This document shows, piece after piece, positions 1 to 10,100 of a stretch of DNA of 64,000 nt (position 1 is the stretch's first letter; every line of letters starts with the position of its first letter). The stretch is from contig CAYFJO010000002.1 in the NCBI GenBank assembly GCA_964343305.1, positions 1-64,000 of the forward strand, in the 5' to 3' direction. A program made the position numbers and the translations under genes. Under the pieces are notes generated by a model. It saw only the letters and a program-made list of their open reading frames with translations. It had not been told where the DNA came from and ran no database searches. Source of the DNA: CAYFJO01 sp964343305 (GTDB taxonomy: Bacteria; Planctomycetota; Planctomycetia; Pirellulales; Pirellulaceae).

Positions 1-23
1 ACGGATTAGGCAATCCGTCCTAC
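1..23. repeat. family A palindrome, cut by window edge
   Basis: The arms ACGGATT (1-7) and AATCCGT (12-18) flank a 4-base loop and are followed by CCTAC. This matches the right half of the family A elements at 13417, 29338 and 55803. Nothing else is visible between here and the stop codon at 89. Confidence 0.7.
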
Positions 24-88
24 GAAAAACACGAAATTGATTTTGGACAACTACTTAGTATTAGCCTGTTTTGAGCATGCGGCAGCTT

Positions 89-1141
89 CTAAGCGGCCCA
101 TCGTGGCCGCACGGTCTTGTCGGGTCTGTTTAAAATGGTGTCACTGGCCTGACACACTTGTTCGGCTGTGATTAACTGCATCGCATCGTTGCAAGCTCGT
201 CGTCGTTGTCGGCTGGTGCCGCCGTGATATCGTTTTTGAATCGGGATATGTCCCGTGCCATAAGGTCCGCTGTCTTGTGGCCGAGTTGTGCCGTGGAGAC
301 AAATGACGGGTGTCTCGACCGCCACGGCCATGTGCATGGGACCGGTGTCTGATCCAATGTATAGACTGCCTTTTTGCATCAAAGCTGCCAGGTGCATCAA
401 CGACGTGGCCGGCGGCATCACCGCTTGGCCCGATGATCCGGCAACGATTTGTTCCGCCCACTTCTCTTCACGCGGTCCGGCCCAGGAGACCACGGATGGC
501 AATCCATGTTTGTTGGCGACGTGTTTGGCAACTTCGGAATATCGCTCGGCGGGCCACAGCCGCGAATCCCAGCCGGCTCCTGGATTGATGACGACAAACC
601 CATCCGACACGCCCAAGCCGTCGATCACCCGATCCATGGTTTCCATCGCGGAATCCGGGATGGGCAAACGGAATTTGACTTCCGGCTGCTCGATTCCCAA
701 GGGCCGGAGCAGTTCCAACGTGCGGTCGACCAGATGCGTAGTCCGCGGGGGAACCCGGCGATTGTTGAACAGTGTGCTGCACTCCTCGCCAAACTTTCCA
801 CCGAAACCGATTCGCATTTTCGCGCCGCTCAACCAACCAGCGATCGACGTCTTGAGCCGGCTTTGCGGATCGATCGAAATGTCGAACGGATACGGATCCA
901 AACGTTTCTTGGCCCGTAACAACCGAAGCGGCGACGTGAACCACAATCGTTCGAGGATGATCAAACGATCCAAATCGGCATGGCCGTCGACAATCGGTGC
1001 GGCGCGTTCTTCGACCACCCACGAGATGTGTGCCCGCGGAAAACGATCGCGCAGTGCGCACAACAAAGGCAGTGTCAGAATCGTATCGCCAATCGCGCTC
1101 ATGCGCGAAATGAGAATGCGTGGTTGAGAGGAAAAATCCAT
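89..1141 (-). CDS. glycosyltransferase family 9 (heptosyltransferase-like)
   Basis: 350 residues, the usual length for ADP-heptose:LPS heptosyltransferases (WaaF/RfaF type, GT-B fold). These cytosolic enzymes transfer a sugar from a nucleotide donor to lipid-linked oligosaccharide. The N-terminus has the family pattern ILISRMSAIGDTILTLPLL. The C-terminal half has NPGAGWDSRLWP and the nucleotide-sugar-binding segment GSDTGPMH near residues 263-270. The ATG at 1141 is the natural start because the GT-B strand begins directly after it. The gene ends with TAG at 89-91. A DUF4254 gene lies 107 bp upstream in the same direction, a common pairing in envelope-glycan loci, but a strong hairpin separates the two. 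The exact acceptor sugar cannot be read from the sequence. Confidence 0.88.
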   Translation of the reverse strand: MDFSSQPRILISRMSAIGDTILTLPLLCALRDRFPRAHISWVVEERAAPIVDGHADLDRLIILERLWFTSPLRLLRAKKRLDPYPFDISIDPQSRLKTSIAGWLSGAKMRIGFGGKFGEECSTLFNNRRVPPRTTHLVDRTLELLRPLGIEQPEVKFRLPIPDSAMETMDRVIDGLGVSDGFVVINPGAGWDSRLWPAERYSEVAKHVANKHGLPSVVSWAGPREEKWAEQIVAGSSGQAVMPPATSLMHLAALMQKGSLYIGSDTGPMHMAVAVETPVICLHGTTRPQDSGPYGTGHIPIQKRYHGGTSRQRRRACNDAMQLITAEQVCQASDTILNRPDKTVRPRWAA

Positions 1142-1165
1142 TCTTGCTCGCTATCACTCGTACTC

Positions 1166-1237
1166 GTTTAACGGCAAGCCGAAGGCGACTGCGTTTTCGT
1201 TCAAAGAAACGTAGTCGCCTTCGGCTTGCCGTTAAAC
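1166..1237. repeat. long hairpin between GT9 and DUF4254 genes
   Basis: Positions 1166-1190 and 1213-1237 are perfect 25-base inverse complements. With one mismatch (G/U in plus-strand RNA) the stem extends to 31 bp (1166-1196 with 1207-1237), leaving a 10-base loop. It lies in the 107-bp gap between two genes transcribed in the same direction. It has no following T-run, so it is not a classical intrinsic terminator. It could attenuate transcription, protect a 3' end or be another mobile palindrome. The arms contain the pattern CGGCAAGCCGAAGGCGACT. Confidence 0.85.
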
Positions 1238-1248
1238 AACATCTTGTT

Positions 1249-1854
1249 TCAACCTGCCAGCCGTTGTTTTGCTTGGTAAAGATACGGGTTCAACGTGGGG
1301 TCGTTGTACATCTTGAATTGCCGATAGGTGCGATGTCGCTTCTGTCCCGACTCGATGTCGCCCAGCAATTGGACGAGTGAGTTCGAAAGATCACTTTGCT
1401 GCATCAAGCAGACGGCGATCTTTCCTTGGACCGACTCCACATGTTGCGGCGTTACGTCCGCTCGGGCAGCTTGTTCTTCGAGGTGATAGATGCGGATCGC
1501 CAGGATCGACAGCCGGTCGATCACGCTGCCTGGCGTTTCCGTGTTCAGCGGCGCTTCGGTGGGCGTGTTGATGTCGCGCCGCTGAAGTTCGTCGCTGATC
1601 CAGTCATCGATTTTTTCAATCCAATCGTTGCGCTGCTGATTGTATCGGTCGATCGCCCGTTTGACTTCGGCGACCCGCGTGTCTCCCACGTCGGGACTGC
1701 GTGCCACGTCCTCTTCGTGCCACAAGCAAAAATTGAACTGATGCTGTTGGCAAACGAGTTCTAGCACGCCTTGATACGTGTTGTCGACTTCTTGTTCGTG
1801 CCAACGAACGACCGTCTCACGATGTAACTTGGCGACTTGTTGGATATCGATCAT
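1249..1854 (-). CDS. DUF4254 family protein
   Basis: About 201 residues from this start. The sequence resembles the DUF4254 family: a helical protein with WHEQEVDNTY near the N-terminus, a central LSILAIRIYHLEEQ and a C-terminal FKMYNDPTLNP. Family members usually sit beside glycosyltransferases, as here, and their biochemical role is not established to my knowledge. Two adjacent ATGs (1857 and 1854) lie behind ACGAGG. The second has the better spacing (6 bases), so I use it. A longer reading to 1935 adds a hydrophobic-looking stretch that is probably untranslated leader. No signal peptide remains with the chosen start, so the protein is probably cytosolic. Confidence 0.8.
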   Translation of the reverse strand: MIDIQQVAKLHRETVVRWHEQEVDNTYQGVLELVCQQHQFNFCLWHEEDVARSPDVGDTRVAEVKRAIDRYNQQRNDWIEKIDDWISDELQRRDINTPTEAPLNTETPGSVIDRLSILAIRIYHLEEQAARADVTPQHVESVQGKIAVCLMQQSDLSNSLVQLLGDIESGQKRHRTYRQFKMYNDPTLNPYLYQAKQRLAG

Positions 1855-2069
1855 CATGATCCTCGTGGTGGTGATAAAGAGCGTGACGACGAGAAGCAAG
1901 GGGGCGGATTGTAGGTCAAAGGAACACACCATCACAAGCGAAACTGGGTAAGATCCGCCGCAAGGCCGTCCGTGACAGCACTTCTCTTTCCCGCAAATTC
2001 AGCTTGCTCTACAATGTGACGGCAGACTTGTCTTCCATCCGTTGTCACTTCTGTCCTTGGCCACTACTC

Positions 2070-3033
2070 ATGCACCGAACAAGATCCAAGACGGTATTCG
2101 TCGGTACGCTGTTGTTGGTCGTGGTGGTTGTGGTGGTCTATTTCGTCGCGTTTCAACGCAATGGCGAGGCCCATCATCAGCCCGACTCGTTCGACGGCGT
2201 CGCATGCTACGAGGCGCTCAAGTGGGTCTGCGAATTTGGCCCCCGATACAGCGGCTCGGACGGAATGCGAAAGCAGCAGGAGGGATTGATCGATTACTTC
2301 AAAGAAATGGGTGGCAAGGTCAGCCGGCAGGATTTCAAAGTGCGGCATCCGGAGACCGGAGGCGCGGTCAAAATGTCGAACCTGATCGTCGAATGGCACC
2401 CCGAACGATCCAACCGGATTCTGCTTTGTGCCCACTACGACACGCGGCCGTTTCCCGACGAGGACCCCGATCCACGGAGACGTCGTGACGCGTTCATCGG
2501 GGCAAACGACGGTGCCAGCGGCGTCGCGGTGCTGTGCGAACTGGCCCGGCACATGCCAAAACTCTCCAGCCGCTACGGCGTCGACTTCGTGCTGTTCGAC
2601 GGCGAAGAACTGATTTACGATCGCCGCCGAGATTCCGATCGTTATTTTCTCGGATCCAAGGAATTTGCGCGTTGGTATGCCGCGGGCAAGCGGGATTACA
2701 AATACCGCTACGGGGTTTTGCTGGACATGGTCGGGGATCGTACGCTCAACCTGTATATGGAAAAGAACAGTCTCAAATACGCGCGCGGCTTGGTGCAAAG
2801 CATTTGGAAAACGGCCAAGGACTTGGGTGTGAATGAATTCATTCATCGCTCGCGCCACGAGATTCGCGACGATCACTTGGCGCTCAATCAAATTGCCCGC
2901 ATCCCAACGTGTGACATCATCGACTTCGACTATCCGCGCCCGGGTGCTCGATTTTCATATTGGCACACGACATCGGACACACCCGACAAATGTTCGGCCG
3001 AGTCCTTGGCCAAGGTCGGAACGGTTGTGCTTG
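2070..3033 (+). CDS. M28 family metallopeptidase / glutaminyl cyclase-like, 3' end lost in gap
   Basis: A membrane-anchored or exported M28 protein whose last few residues fall in the N run. An N-terminal hydrophobic segment (about residues 8-27, very valine-rich) follows basic residues. Candidate di-zinc site and catalytic residues are H122 and D124 in AHYDT, D147 in GANDGASG, E179/E180 in FDGEE, D219 in DMVGD and H299 in YWHTTSDT. The overall pattern is closest to the glutaminyl-peptide cyclotransferase branch of M28, but aminopeptidase activity is equally possible. The ATG at 2070 precedes a clean signal anchor, so I prefer it to the upstream in-frame ATG at 2004. The coding signal runs to 3033. 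The family normally ends about 10 residues after the last visible stretch, so little is missing. Confidence 0.8.
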
Positions 3034-3133
3034 NNNNNNNNNNNNNNNNNNNNNNNNNNNNNNNNNNNNNNNNNNNNNNNNNNNNNNNNNNNNNNNNNNN
3101 NNNNNNNNNNNNNNNNNNNNNNNNNNNNNNNNN
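3034..3133. other. assembly gap (100 N)
   Basis: Exactly 100 unknown bases, the conventional placeholder for a gap of unknown size. The frame happens to stay open across it, which makes a false 501-residue fusion of an M28 peptidase with an unrelated membrane protein. The two sides should be treated as separate genes. Confidence 0.98.
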
Positions 3134-3509
3134 TTACCTTTCCCACCGACAGATCGCGTTCTGGCATCATCTCGATCGAGAAACACTCCAGCAGCGCGAG
3201 TTGAAATACTTCCGTGCCCAATTTCGTCGACGCATGCAAGTGAGCGTTCTGATCGGCATCATCGGTGTGACCATTGGGATTGTTGACGTTGTCAAGTCGC
3301 CGCTGGTCTTCTCGATTTTTTTCATCAGTTGGCTTGTGATGTTGGCGTGGATCGTTGGTCTGGCGCTGTTGGATTTTGTCAGCGCTCGGATCTTTCTGGG
3401 GCAAATCACCGATTCCCAACGGGCGAAAAAGGCCGAGATGGAAGCCCAGATCCGGGAATTAAAAGACCAGCACCGAACCGGTGAAGAAAACGGCAAGGGG
3501 AAGAAGTAA
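3134..3509 (+). CDS. two-helix membrane protein, 5' end lost in gap
   Basis: Only the C-terminal part (about 124 residues) is visible. A basic, Q/R-rich segment that looks helical (LQQRELKYFRAQFRRRMQ) is followed by two hydrophobic segments separated by a short DVVKSP turn, then a charged coiled-coil-like tail ending in lysines. It resembles nothing catalytic. Planctomycetes often carry such small membrane proteins next to zinc-ribbon membrane proteins like the next gene. The start lies inside the N run. The frame continuity with the M28 gene is an artefact of the gap length. Confidence 0.6.
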
Positions 3510-3549
3510 AGAAGCAAGCGGGCGCGTGGAGCGACGATGGCTTGTCGCG

Positions 3550-3555
3550 TATAAT
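3550..3555 (+). promoter_or_regulatory. candidate -10 box for the zinc-ribbon gene
   Basis: A perfect TATAAT lies 69 bases before the ATG at 3624, in the gap after the previous stop. No good -35 box is visible at 16-18 bases upstream, so this is only a candidate. Confidence 0.3.
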
Positions 3556-3623
3556 GATCCTTGTCGCACGCGAAGTTCGTGCCGATGTCCTTTTTTCGAT
3601 AAAATGCGGAGTCCCCTGATACG

Positions 3624-4613
3624 ATGCCCATTCCGGTCCAATGCCCTCATTGTGGAGCGGCCCATCAAGTACCCGACCAAATGGCCGGCAAACGCGCCAA
3701 ATGCCGTTGTGGCAACGCCATCCAGATTCCGGCTGCCGCACAACAAATGCCCGCACAGCAGACGCCGGGTCAGCAAATGCCCGCGCAACAGATGCCCGCC
3801 CAGCAAGTACCAGGACAAATGATGCCCGGTCAGCAAGTACCGGCCGCACCGGTTCAACCACAGGTGCCGATGGCTGCCAATTCCCCATTTGCCGGAGTAG
3901 AAGACGACGAGATGGATGATCTCTTCGGTCAAACTCCGGAGGCGGCAGCGGCCGCCGCCGCACAAGCAGCGGCCCCAGAAAAGAAGGCCATACCCCTGAA
4001 TCTCGTAGGCGCGGGAGACGATCCGGACGCCAAGAAGAAGTCTGATGAACGGCCCAAATTGACAGGCAAGAAGAAGGCGTTGGCAATTCTTGGCATTACA
4101 GCCGGATTCATCGCCGAGCCGTACTGTGGGTGGATCGGTTGGATTTATCAAGGAGTCTTGCAGTCTGGCGGAGGAGAGGGATACGCCGCCATGCTGCAAA
4201 CGCTGGGTGCGGCCGCAGTGGTGTTGGCGTGTGTGGGATTGATGAGCGTCGCGGGCGCGTTAATCGCCAAGGGATTTGCGGATTTTCGCGGGCGAGAAAT
4301 GGATATCGGCTGGGTCCATTCTGTCGGGATCATTCTTGCCGGAGCCTTCGTCGGCGGCATGACTCTTTTTCAGTTGGTTGGGGTTGCCCAACGCGTGGTC
4401 GATGAAGATCCAGAGTTTGTCGAAGTCATTAAGGAAGTGGACGAGAACGCAGGGCCCGACGAAAAAGCCGAGACAAAAGCAAATATCAAGGCGATCTTTG
4501 GCGATGCCTTGTGGGGGGTGTTTTGGGTCGGATTGCTCGCCATTATTCCCATTTTTGTCGCCGTGCTGTCCCGGCAAGTTAATCCTTCCGTTAAAAAGAC
4601 TGACGATGATTAG
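3624..4613 (+). CDS. zinc-ribbon membrane protein with Q/P/M-rich linker
   Basis: 329 residues in three parts. An N-terminal zinc ribbon carries CPHC at 7-10 and CRCG near 27-30, of the kind many planctomycete membrane proteins carry on the cytosolic side. A low-complexity linker follows (tandem QQMPA/QQVPG units, then an alanine run and acidic patches), and then a C-terminal membrane region with four hydrophobic segments. A charged stretch rich in D/E (after VDEDPEFVEV) lies between the last two helices. I do not recognise a function. The gene ends eight bases inside the next gene (ATGATTAG), so translation of the PSD1 protein may be coupled to it. Confidence 0.75.
   Translation: MPIPVQCPHCGAAHQVPDQMAGKRAKCRCGNAIQIPAAAQQMPAQQTPGQQMPAQQMPAQQVPGQMMPGQQVPAAPVQPQVPMAANSPFAGVEDDEMDDLFGQTPEAAAAAAAQAAAPEKKAIPLNLVGAGDDPDAKKKSDERPKLTGKKKALAILGITAGFIAEPYCGWIGWIYQGVLQSGGGEGYAAMLQTLGAAAVVLACVGLMSVAGALIAKGFADFRGREMDIGWVHSVGIILAGAFVGGMTLFQLVGVAQRVVDEDPEFVEVIKEVDENAGPDEKAETKANIKAIFGDALWGVFWVGLLAIIPIFVAVLSRQVNPSVKKTDDD
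3741..3843 (+). repeat. tandem coding repeat (QQMPA/QQVPG units)
   Basis: About eight imperfect 12-15-base units based on CAGCAAATGCCC encode the Q/P/M-rich linker of the zinc-ribbon protein. Such tracts change length easily by slippage. Confidence 0.7.
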
Positions 4614-6990
4614 TTACCGCCACCTGCATGACTCATCGAAACTGGCGGTGTGGATCGCCGTGGGTTTGCTCTTCGCCGGATCTTCTGTGGTTTGTGGCGC
4701 GGAAGTTGAGATCGAATTCAATCGAGACATCCGGCCCATCTTGTCGGACAAGTGTATTCAATGTCACGGACCCGACGCCGAGCATCGCGAGGCGGAGTTG
4801 CGACTGGATGTGCCGCAATCGGCAGAAGACGAAATCATCGTCGCCGGCAAACCCGACGACAGCGAATTGATCGCCCGCATCATCAGCGAAGATCCCGATG
4901 AGCAAATGCCGCCGCCCGATTCTGGCAAGCAACTTTCGGAAGGTGAAATCCAGACGATTCGACAGTGGATCCAACAAGGCGCAGAGTTTCAGCAGCACTG
5001 GGCATACGTCGCACCGAGCCAGCATGTGGTGCCTGGCCCCAAGTCACATCCAAGGTGGCCGATCAATTGGATCGACCAGTTTATCCTCGCCAGATTAGAG
5101 CGAGAAGGGATACGTCCTTCCAAAGACGCCGATCGTGTGACGTTGATACGTCGTTTGAGTTTTGATCTGACGGGATTGCCGCCGACACCTGACGAAGTCG
5201 ATGCCTTTGTGGCCGACAAGAGCCCGCAAGCTTATGAGAAACTGGTCGATCGCTTGCTTGATTCGCCACGCTACGGCGAACGCCTGGCGATGTATTGGCT
5301 AGACCTGGTTCGATTTGCCAACACGGTGGGATACCACGGCGACCAAGACCATGCGATCTCGCCTTATCGCGATTGGGTCATCGACGCACTGAACGACAAT
5401 ATGCCGCTGGATCAATTCACTCGCGAACAATTGGCCGGCGATCTGCTGCCCAACGCGACCATCGATCAAAAGATCGCTACCGGCTACAACCGCCTGCTGC
5501 AAACATCTCACGAAGGCGGCGTCCAGCCGAAAGAATACCTGGCCATCTACGCCGCCGATCGCGTCCGAAATCTGTCGGCCGTCTGGATGGGCGCAACGTT
5601 GGGTTGCGCGCAGTGTCACGATCACAAATACGATCCGTACACGGGAAAAGATTTCTATTCGGTGGCAGCCTTCTTCGCGGACGTTGACGAGGCCCAACAC
5701 TTCAAGCGTGCGACGAATTCATTGCCGACTGCTCGTCCACCAGAACTAAGCGTGCTCAGTCGCGGTGATCGAAAACAGATCGCTGAGATCGACAAACAAA
5801 TCAAAGCCCTCGAAGCTGCGTCGCCGGATGATTCCGACACGCAAACCAAGATCAAGGCGCTCCAGCAACAACGAGCAACGCTGGCCAAGAACACCCGGCG
5901 GACAATGGTCACGGTTTCCATCAAGCCGCGCACAATGCGAATCCTTCCGCGCGGCAACTGGCTGGACGATAGTGGACCGATCGTCGAACCTGCCTTCCCT
6001 GCATTCATGGCAAAGCTCGACACTGGTGATCAACGCCCGACGCGGCTTGATCTCGCAAATTGGCTGACCGATTCAGAGCACGGCACGGGCGGACTGACCG
6101 CCCGCGTGTTTGCAAATCGCTTCTGGTACCTGATGTTTGGTAGCGGGATCGCCCGTGTGCTGGACGATTTTGGTGGACAAGGTGAACCACCGGTACATCC
6201 GGAGCTGCTCGACAACTTGGCCGTCGAGTTCTACGAGAGCGGTTGGAATGTCAAGCACATGTTCAAACTGATCGCCATGAGTCACACCTATCGCCAATCC
6301 TCTCTGGTTTCCGCCGAGCTGCAAAAACGCGATCCGTACAATCGGCTGTACGCCCGGCAATCACGATTTCGCATCGATGCGGAAATGGTCCGCGACAGCG
6401 CGCTGGCAATCAGCGGACTGCTAGTCCTCGACCCAACGGCAGAGAGCGTCAAACCCTATCAACCGGCGGGCTATTATCGACACTTAAACTTTCCCAAACG
6501 TACGTACCAAATGCACAACGACACTCGCCAGTGGCGGCGCGGTGTCTACGTTCATTGGCAGCGGCAGTTTTTACATCCCATGCTCAAAGCGTTCGACGCT
6601 CCCAGCCGCGAGGAATGCACCGCACAGCGTCCGCGATCCAACACTCCGCTGGCATCCTTGACGCTGTTGAACGACCCCACGTTTGTCGAAGCGGCGCGTG
6701 TCTTCGCCGCGCGGATTCTGATCGAGGGCGGAGACACGTCCGACACACGATTAGACTACGCCTTTCGCCAAGCCGTCTCGCGCAAACCGGATTCGTTCGA
6801 AAGAGCCTTGCTGCTGCGACTGTTGACGGAGGATACCGCGCAATATAAACAAGACGTCGAGTCCGCCAAAAAACTGCTCGCCACGGGCATCGCACCCGCC
6901 GCAGAAGAGATCGACATCATTCAACACGCCGCCTGGACATCCCTGGCACGAGCGATTCTAAACATGAGTGAGACGATCGCGCGAAACTAG
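4606..6990 (+). CDS. PSD1 protein: CxxCH + DUF1549 + DUF1553
   Basis: 794 residues from the ATG at 4606, which overlaps the previous stop and precedes a signal peptide (about residues 13-32). A planctomycete-type cytochrome c motif CIQCH is at 50-54 (PSCyt1). DUF1549 follows, with a second heme-like motif CAQCHDHKYDP at 334-344. A helical spacer rich in K/Q comes next, then DUF1553 (RVFANRFWYLMFGSGI, DDFGGQGEPPVHPELLD). These proteins are exported. Their role is unproven, although they are often proposed to act in polysaccharide breakdown or envelope redox chemistry. They are usually followed by a DUF1501 gene. This one is not: the next gene is lhr on the other strand. It ends with a helical tail after the DUF1553 region. 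Confidence 0.9.
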   Translation: MISYRHLHDSSKLAVWIAVGLLFAGSSVVCGAEVEIEFNRDIRPILSDKCIQCHGPDAEHREAELRLDVPQSAEDEIIVAGKPDDSELIARIISEDPDEQMPPPDSGKQLSEGEIQTIRQWIQQGAEFQQHWAYVAPSQHVVPGPKSHPRWPINWIDQFILARLEREGIRPSKDADRVTLIRRLSFDLTGLPPTPDEVDAFVADKSPQAYEKLVDRLLDSPRYGERLAMYWLDLVRFANTVGYHGDQDHAISPYRDWVIDALNDNMPLDQFTREQLAGDLLPNATIDQKIATGYNRLLQTSHEGGVQPKEYLAIYAADRVRNLSAVWMGATLGCAQCHDHKYDPYTGKDFYSVAAFFADVDEAQHFKRATNSLPTARPPELSVLSRGDRKQIAEIDKQIKALEAASPDDSDTQTKIKALQQQRATLAKNTRRTMVTVSIKPRTMRILPRGNWLDDSGPIVEPAFPAFMAKLDTGDQRPTRLDLANWLTDSEHGTGGLTARVFANRFWYLMFGSGIARVLDDFGGQGEPPVHPELLDNLAVEFYESGWNVKHMFKLIAMSHTYRQSSLVSAELQKRDPYNRLYARQSRFRIDAEMVRDSALAISGLLVLDPTAESVKPYQPAGYYRHLNFPKRTYQMHNDTRQWRRGVYVHWQRQFLHPMLKAFDAPSREECTAQRPRSNTPLASLTLLNDPTFVEAARVFAARILIEGGDTSDTRLDYAFRQAVSRKPDSFERALLLRLLTEDTAQYKQDVESAKKLLATGIAPAAEEIDIIQHAAWTSLARAILNMSETIARN

Positions 6991-7015
6991 CCCGAGGCTA
7001 GCGCCTTCGGCTCAT
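6988..7015 (+). repeat. family D palindrome arm at the PSD1 stop codon
   Basis: TAGCCCGAGGCTAGCGCC followed by TTCGGCTCA forms a small hairpin (GAGGC/GCCTTC around TAGC) and matches the right arm of the element at 18390-18462. The TAG that begins it is the stop codon of the PSD1 gene. The rest of the 193-bp gap up to 7183 shows no gene. Confidence 0.6.
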
Positions 7016-7183
7016 GGTTTTGAAACTCACGAGCAAGCCAGGCAAGTTCCGTGGTCGCGTTCATTTCACCCAACGAACACGCCAATTGCAGCAACACAGT
7101 CGGATAGTCGCGCATTTCCGCTGCCTACAATGTGTCTTGGTGGCAGGAGAATTTCGACTGACTATTTCAAATGGTGTCCGGTA

Positions 7184-10100
7184 CTAGGATCCCGCAACCA
7201 GTTCCTGCTTTTCATCGGCCGTTGGCTTGCGACCGAGTTGAATCGCGCGGCGCATTTGCCACTGAGCTTGTGAGTCAATTTCGTCGTCCAGGAATTCAAT
7301 CTGCCGCGATTCCATTTTCGCAACACAGCATCCGTCGCGCAGGACCAAGGCGTTTCGATGAGTTGCGGGCAAGCGTTCTTCGTCATTGATGATGCCTTGC
7401 AAATTCAATGGATCCGCCGCGGACAACACCACCCAGTTCCCATCGGGTTCGGTGTCACGGACATTGCGAAGTCGTGTGACGGCATCTTCCGTCGCAAACT
7501 GTTCACCGGCAACACCGGAAACAAAACGTCCGCCGCGAACTTCGCCTCGCATTTCCATCCGACGAAACATGGCGACCAATTCGTACCACCGTGGGGCGGC
7601 AGTCTCTCGTGCCAACAATTCACGAAAAACAACGCCGTATCGTCGCAACAACAACTTGCACCAATGCTCGGCGCGCACGACGGGATCGGCCACGTCGACC
7701 TGACCGGGAAAACACGACCAGCGGCCGATTGGTGTCAGCGGATTTGGCAGATTCGGGATTCGCCCCCGACGTGATTTCCGTGCAGTGACGATCGCTCGCA
7801 CTGCAGCGAACGCGTCGGATGTGACCAGCCCGAGCGCGGCGAGTTCACGTAGTGCTTCTTCCAAATGTGTCGGCATGATCTCCGTCTTTTTCTGAAGATC
7901 CTTGAAGAACAACGCTCCGCGCTGCGATAGTGCCGCATAGACTTCGCTCGCGTTCGATCGCAGGTAGTAGCCATGCCCATCGGTCGAGCCACTGGGCAAC
8001 AACCACGCCAACTCGTCTCGCAACATCAGCGAAATCGGGACGCTACGAGTCATCGCCGCCATGCGCCGTTGGTCGCTGGACGGTCGTGGCCGCTGCAATC
8101 GTCCCCAGACCACCTCGCCCGACATGAACAACTGGTCCAACCACTGCGGGTCATAATCGCCGATGCGGGCCTGCAAGATATGTTTTTCCCAACCACCGGC
8201 CGGCAGTTCGAATCCTTGCAGTTGACCGATCGCTTCGCGAGCACCGACCGGCCCACCCCAGCCAAGTTCCGAATCCAGTTGATGATGTCCGACCAGAAAT
8301 CTCATGAAGTCCGTCGGCTCGACGGGTTCGATTTGGCGTCGCAGACCTTCCATCGTCAGCCGATGAATACAGGCGAGCAACCGGCGCTCACACCATTCGC
8401 GAGCGTCGGGCGACGTAAATTGTCCGCGCATCGAAACGCCTTCCGCTTCGAGGGCTTCCAACGCGGACTCCACTTGGCTCGGTTCAAGGCAAAGTTGCTC
8501 GGCAAGTTCTTCGACGGTGGTTGGTCCCGTGTGTTGGATTCGGCCGCGCACCACCTCCATCCAACCCTTGGAACGCTCGAATGCGACCTTCAACTCGTCG
8601 GGTAACTCGACAACCGGTTCGCAAGTTGCATCTTTGTACGTTGCTCGAATCATTGGCCATCGCTCGGTGGCGATCCAAAACGAGCGAGTTTCCACCGAGA
8701 CACACGTTGCACGACCTTCGGCCACCAGCGCTTCAAGCCACTGCTGCCAAGGTCCGATTTCAAATTCAGAAACCAACACGAGGCTCACCATCGCGTCGTG
8801 CAATTCATCCGGGTCGCGGACCAGCGGCCATGCCTGTCGACGAACTTGTGCGATGGCTTCGGGATCGAGTTGTGCGAGGTCTTTGAATTCCTCGACAGAC
8901 AGCGACCGACGCGTCGCAACCGCTCGGCTGCGGCGTTCTTCGAGTGGAGCGTCATCGAGAAACGCGTAAGGATTCGCGTTCAAGATCTGGTGACTGAACG
9001 GCGACGGTTCGCGGGTGTCGCGTGCGATCAGTCTCACGCGCCCGGCTTCCACGTCGCCCAGCAACGAAAGCCAGCGGTCGATATCCATCGCTTCCGTCAA
9101 ACAGTCGACCATCGTCTGGGCGACCAGCGGGTGATCGGGAATTTCGATGTCGCCAGAGTGGTTCTCAAGGCATCCGACGGTTTGTGGAAAGGCCGCCGCG
9201 AGCAAATCGTCCGATCGAAACCGCTGCAAGAACGGCGGAACCTTTTTACCTTTATCGAATCGCAAGACACCCAGCGCCCTGGTCACGTTCCATCGCCAAC
9301 GAATTTGAAACATCGGTGCGACAAGCAACGCCTGCTCCAACAAATCTCGGCCGTTGTCGGTCCGCAACATTTTGAACAGGTTTTCGATTGGGAAACTGTG
9401 CTGCGGGCCGATCGACAGTACGATGCCGTCCTCGGTCGCCGCCGCCTGCAATTCAAAATCAAAACTACGGCAAAATCGCTTTCGCAGCGCGAGTCCCCAG
9501 GCGCGATTGATTCGGGCCCCGAGTGGCGAGTGGATGACTAATTGCATGCCGCCCGATTCGTCAAAGAACCGTTCGAAAACAATGTCGTCCTTCGTCGGCA
9601 CGAGACCGATCGCGGCCTTCTGTGCTTCGACGTATCGAACGGCTTGCCGAGCTGCCCATTCGCCGACACCACAATCTTCGGTCAGCCACGTATGTAGTGT
9701 CGTGGTCTCCCGACCGCGGCACTCGTCCGACCGAAGGTCTCCAGAAACCGTGGACATTAACGATTCGACCCGCGCCTCTTGAGACCTTCGGTCGTCACAC
9801 GTGGGCGGGTCGGGAGACCCGCTCACAACGCGCTCACCGATTTCGTGCCGGAGGTTGGAAATCTCGTGCGACAACTCGATCGTCCGCCCTGGCGCTTCGC
9901 CGAACCAGAACGGAATGTTTGGCGGCGCACCCTGCGCGTCGTTCACAACCACTTCGCCGCCGCGGATGTACCGAATTCTCCACGATGTGTTACCCAGCAA
10001 GAACACGTCACCCGGCAAACTCTCGATCGCGAAATCTTCGTCAACAGTGCCAACAAATGTTTTCTCTTGCTCGGTGATTACACGAAACTCGGCGGTTTCG

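Noticed and set aside
288..1127. Long open frame antisense to the GT9 gene
   Set aside because: Its translation is basic and without motifs. The other strand has a clear glycosyltransferase over the whole length.
2004..3509. A single 501-residue M28 fusion protein
   Set aside because: The two parts are joined through a 100-N gap of unknown true size, so the fusion is not supported.
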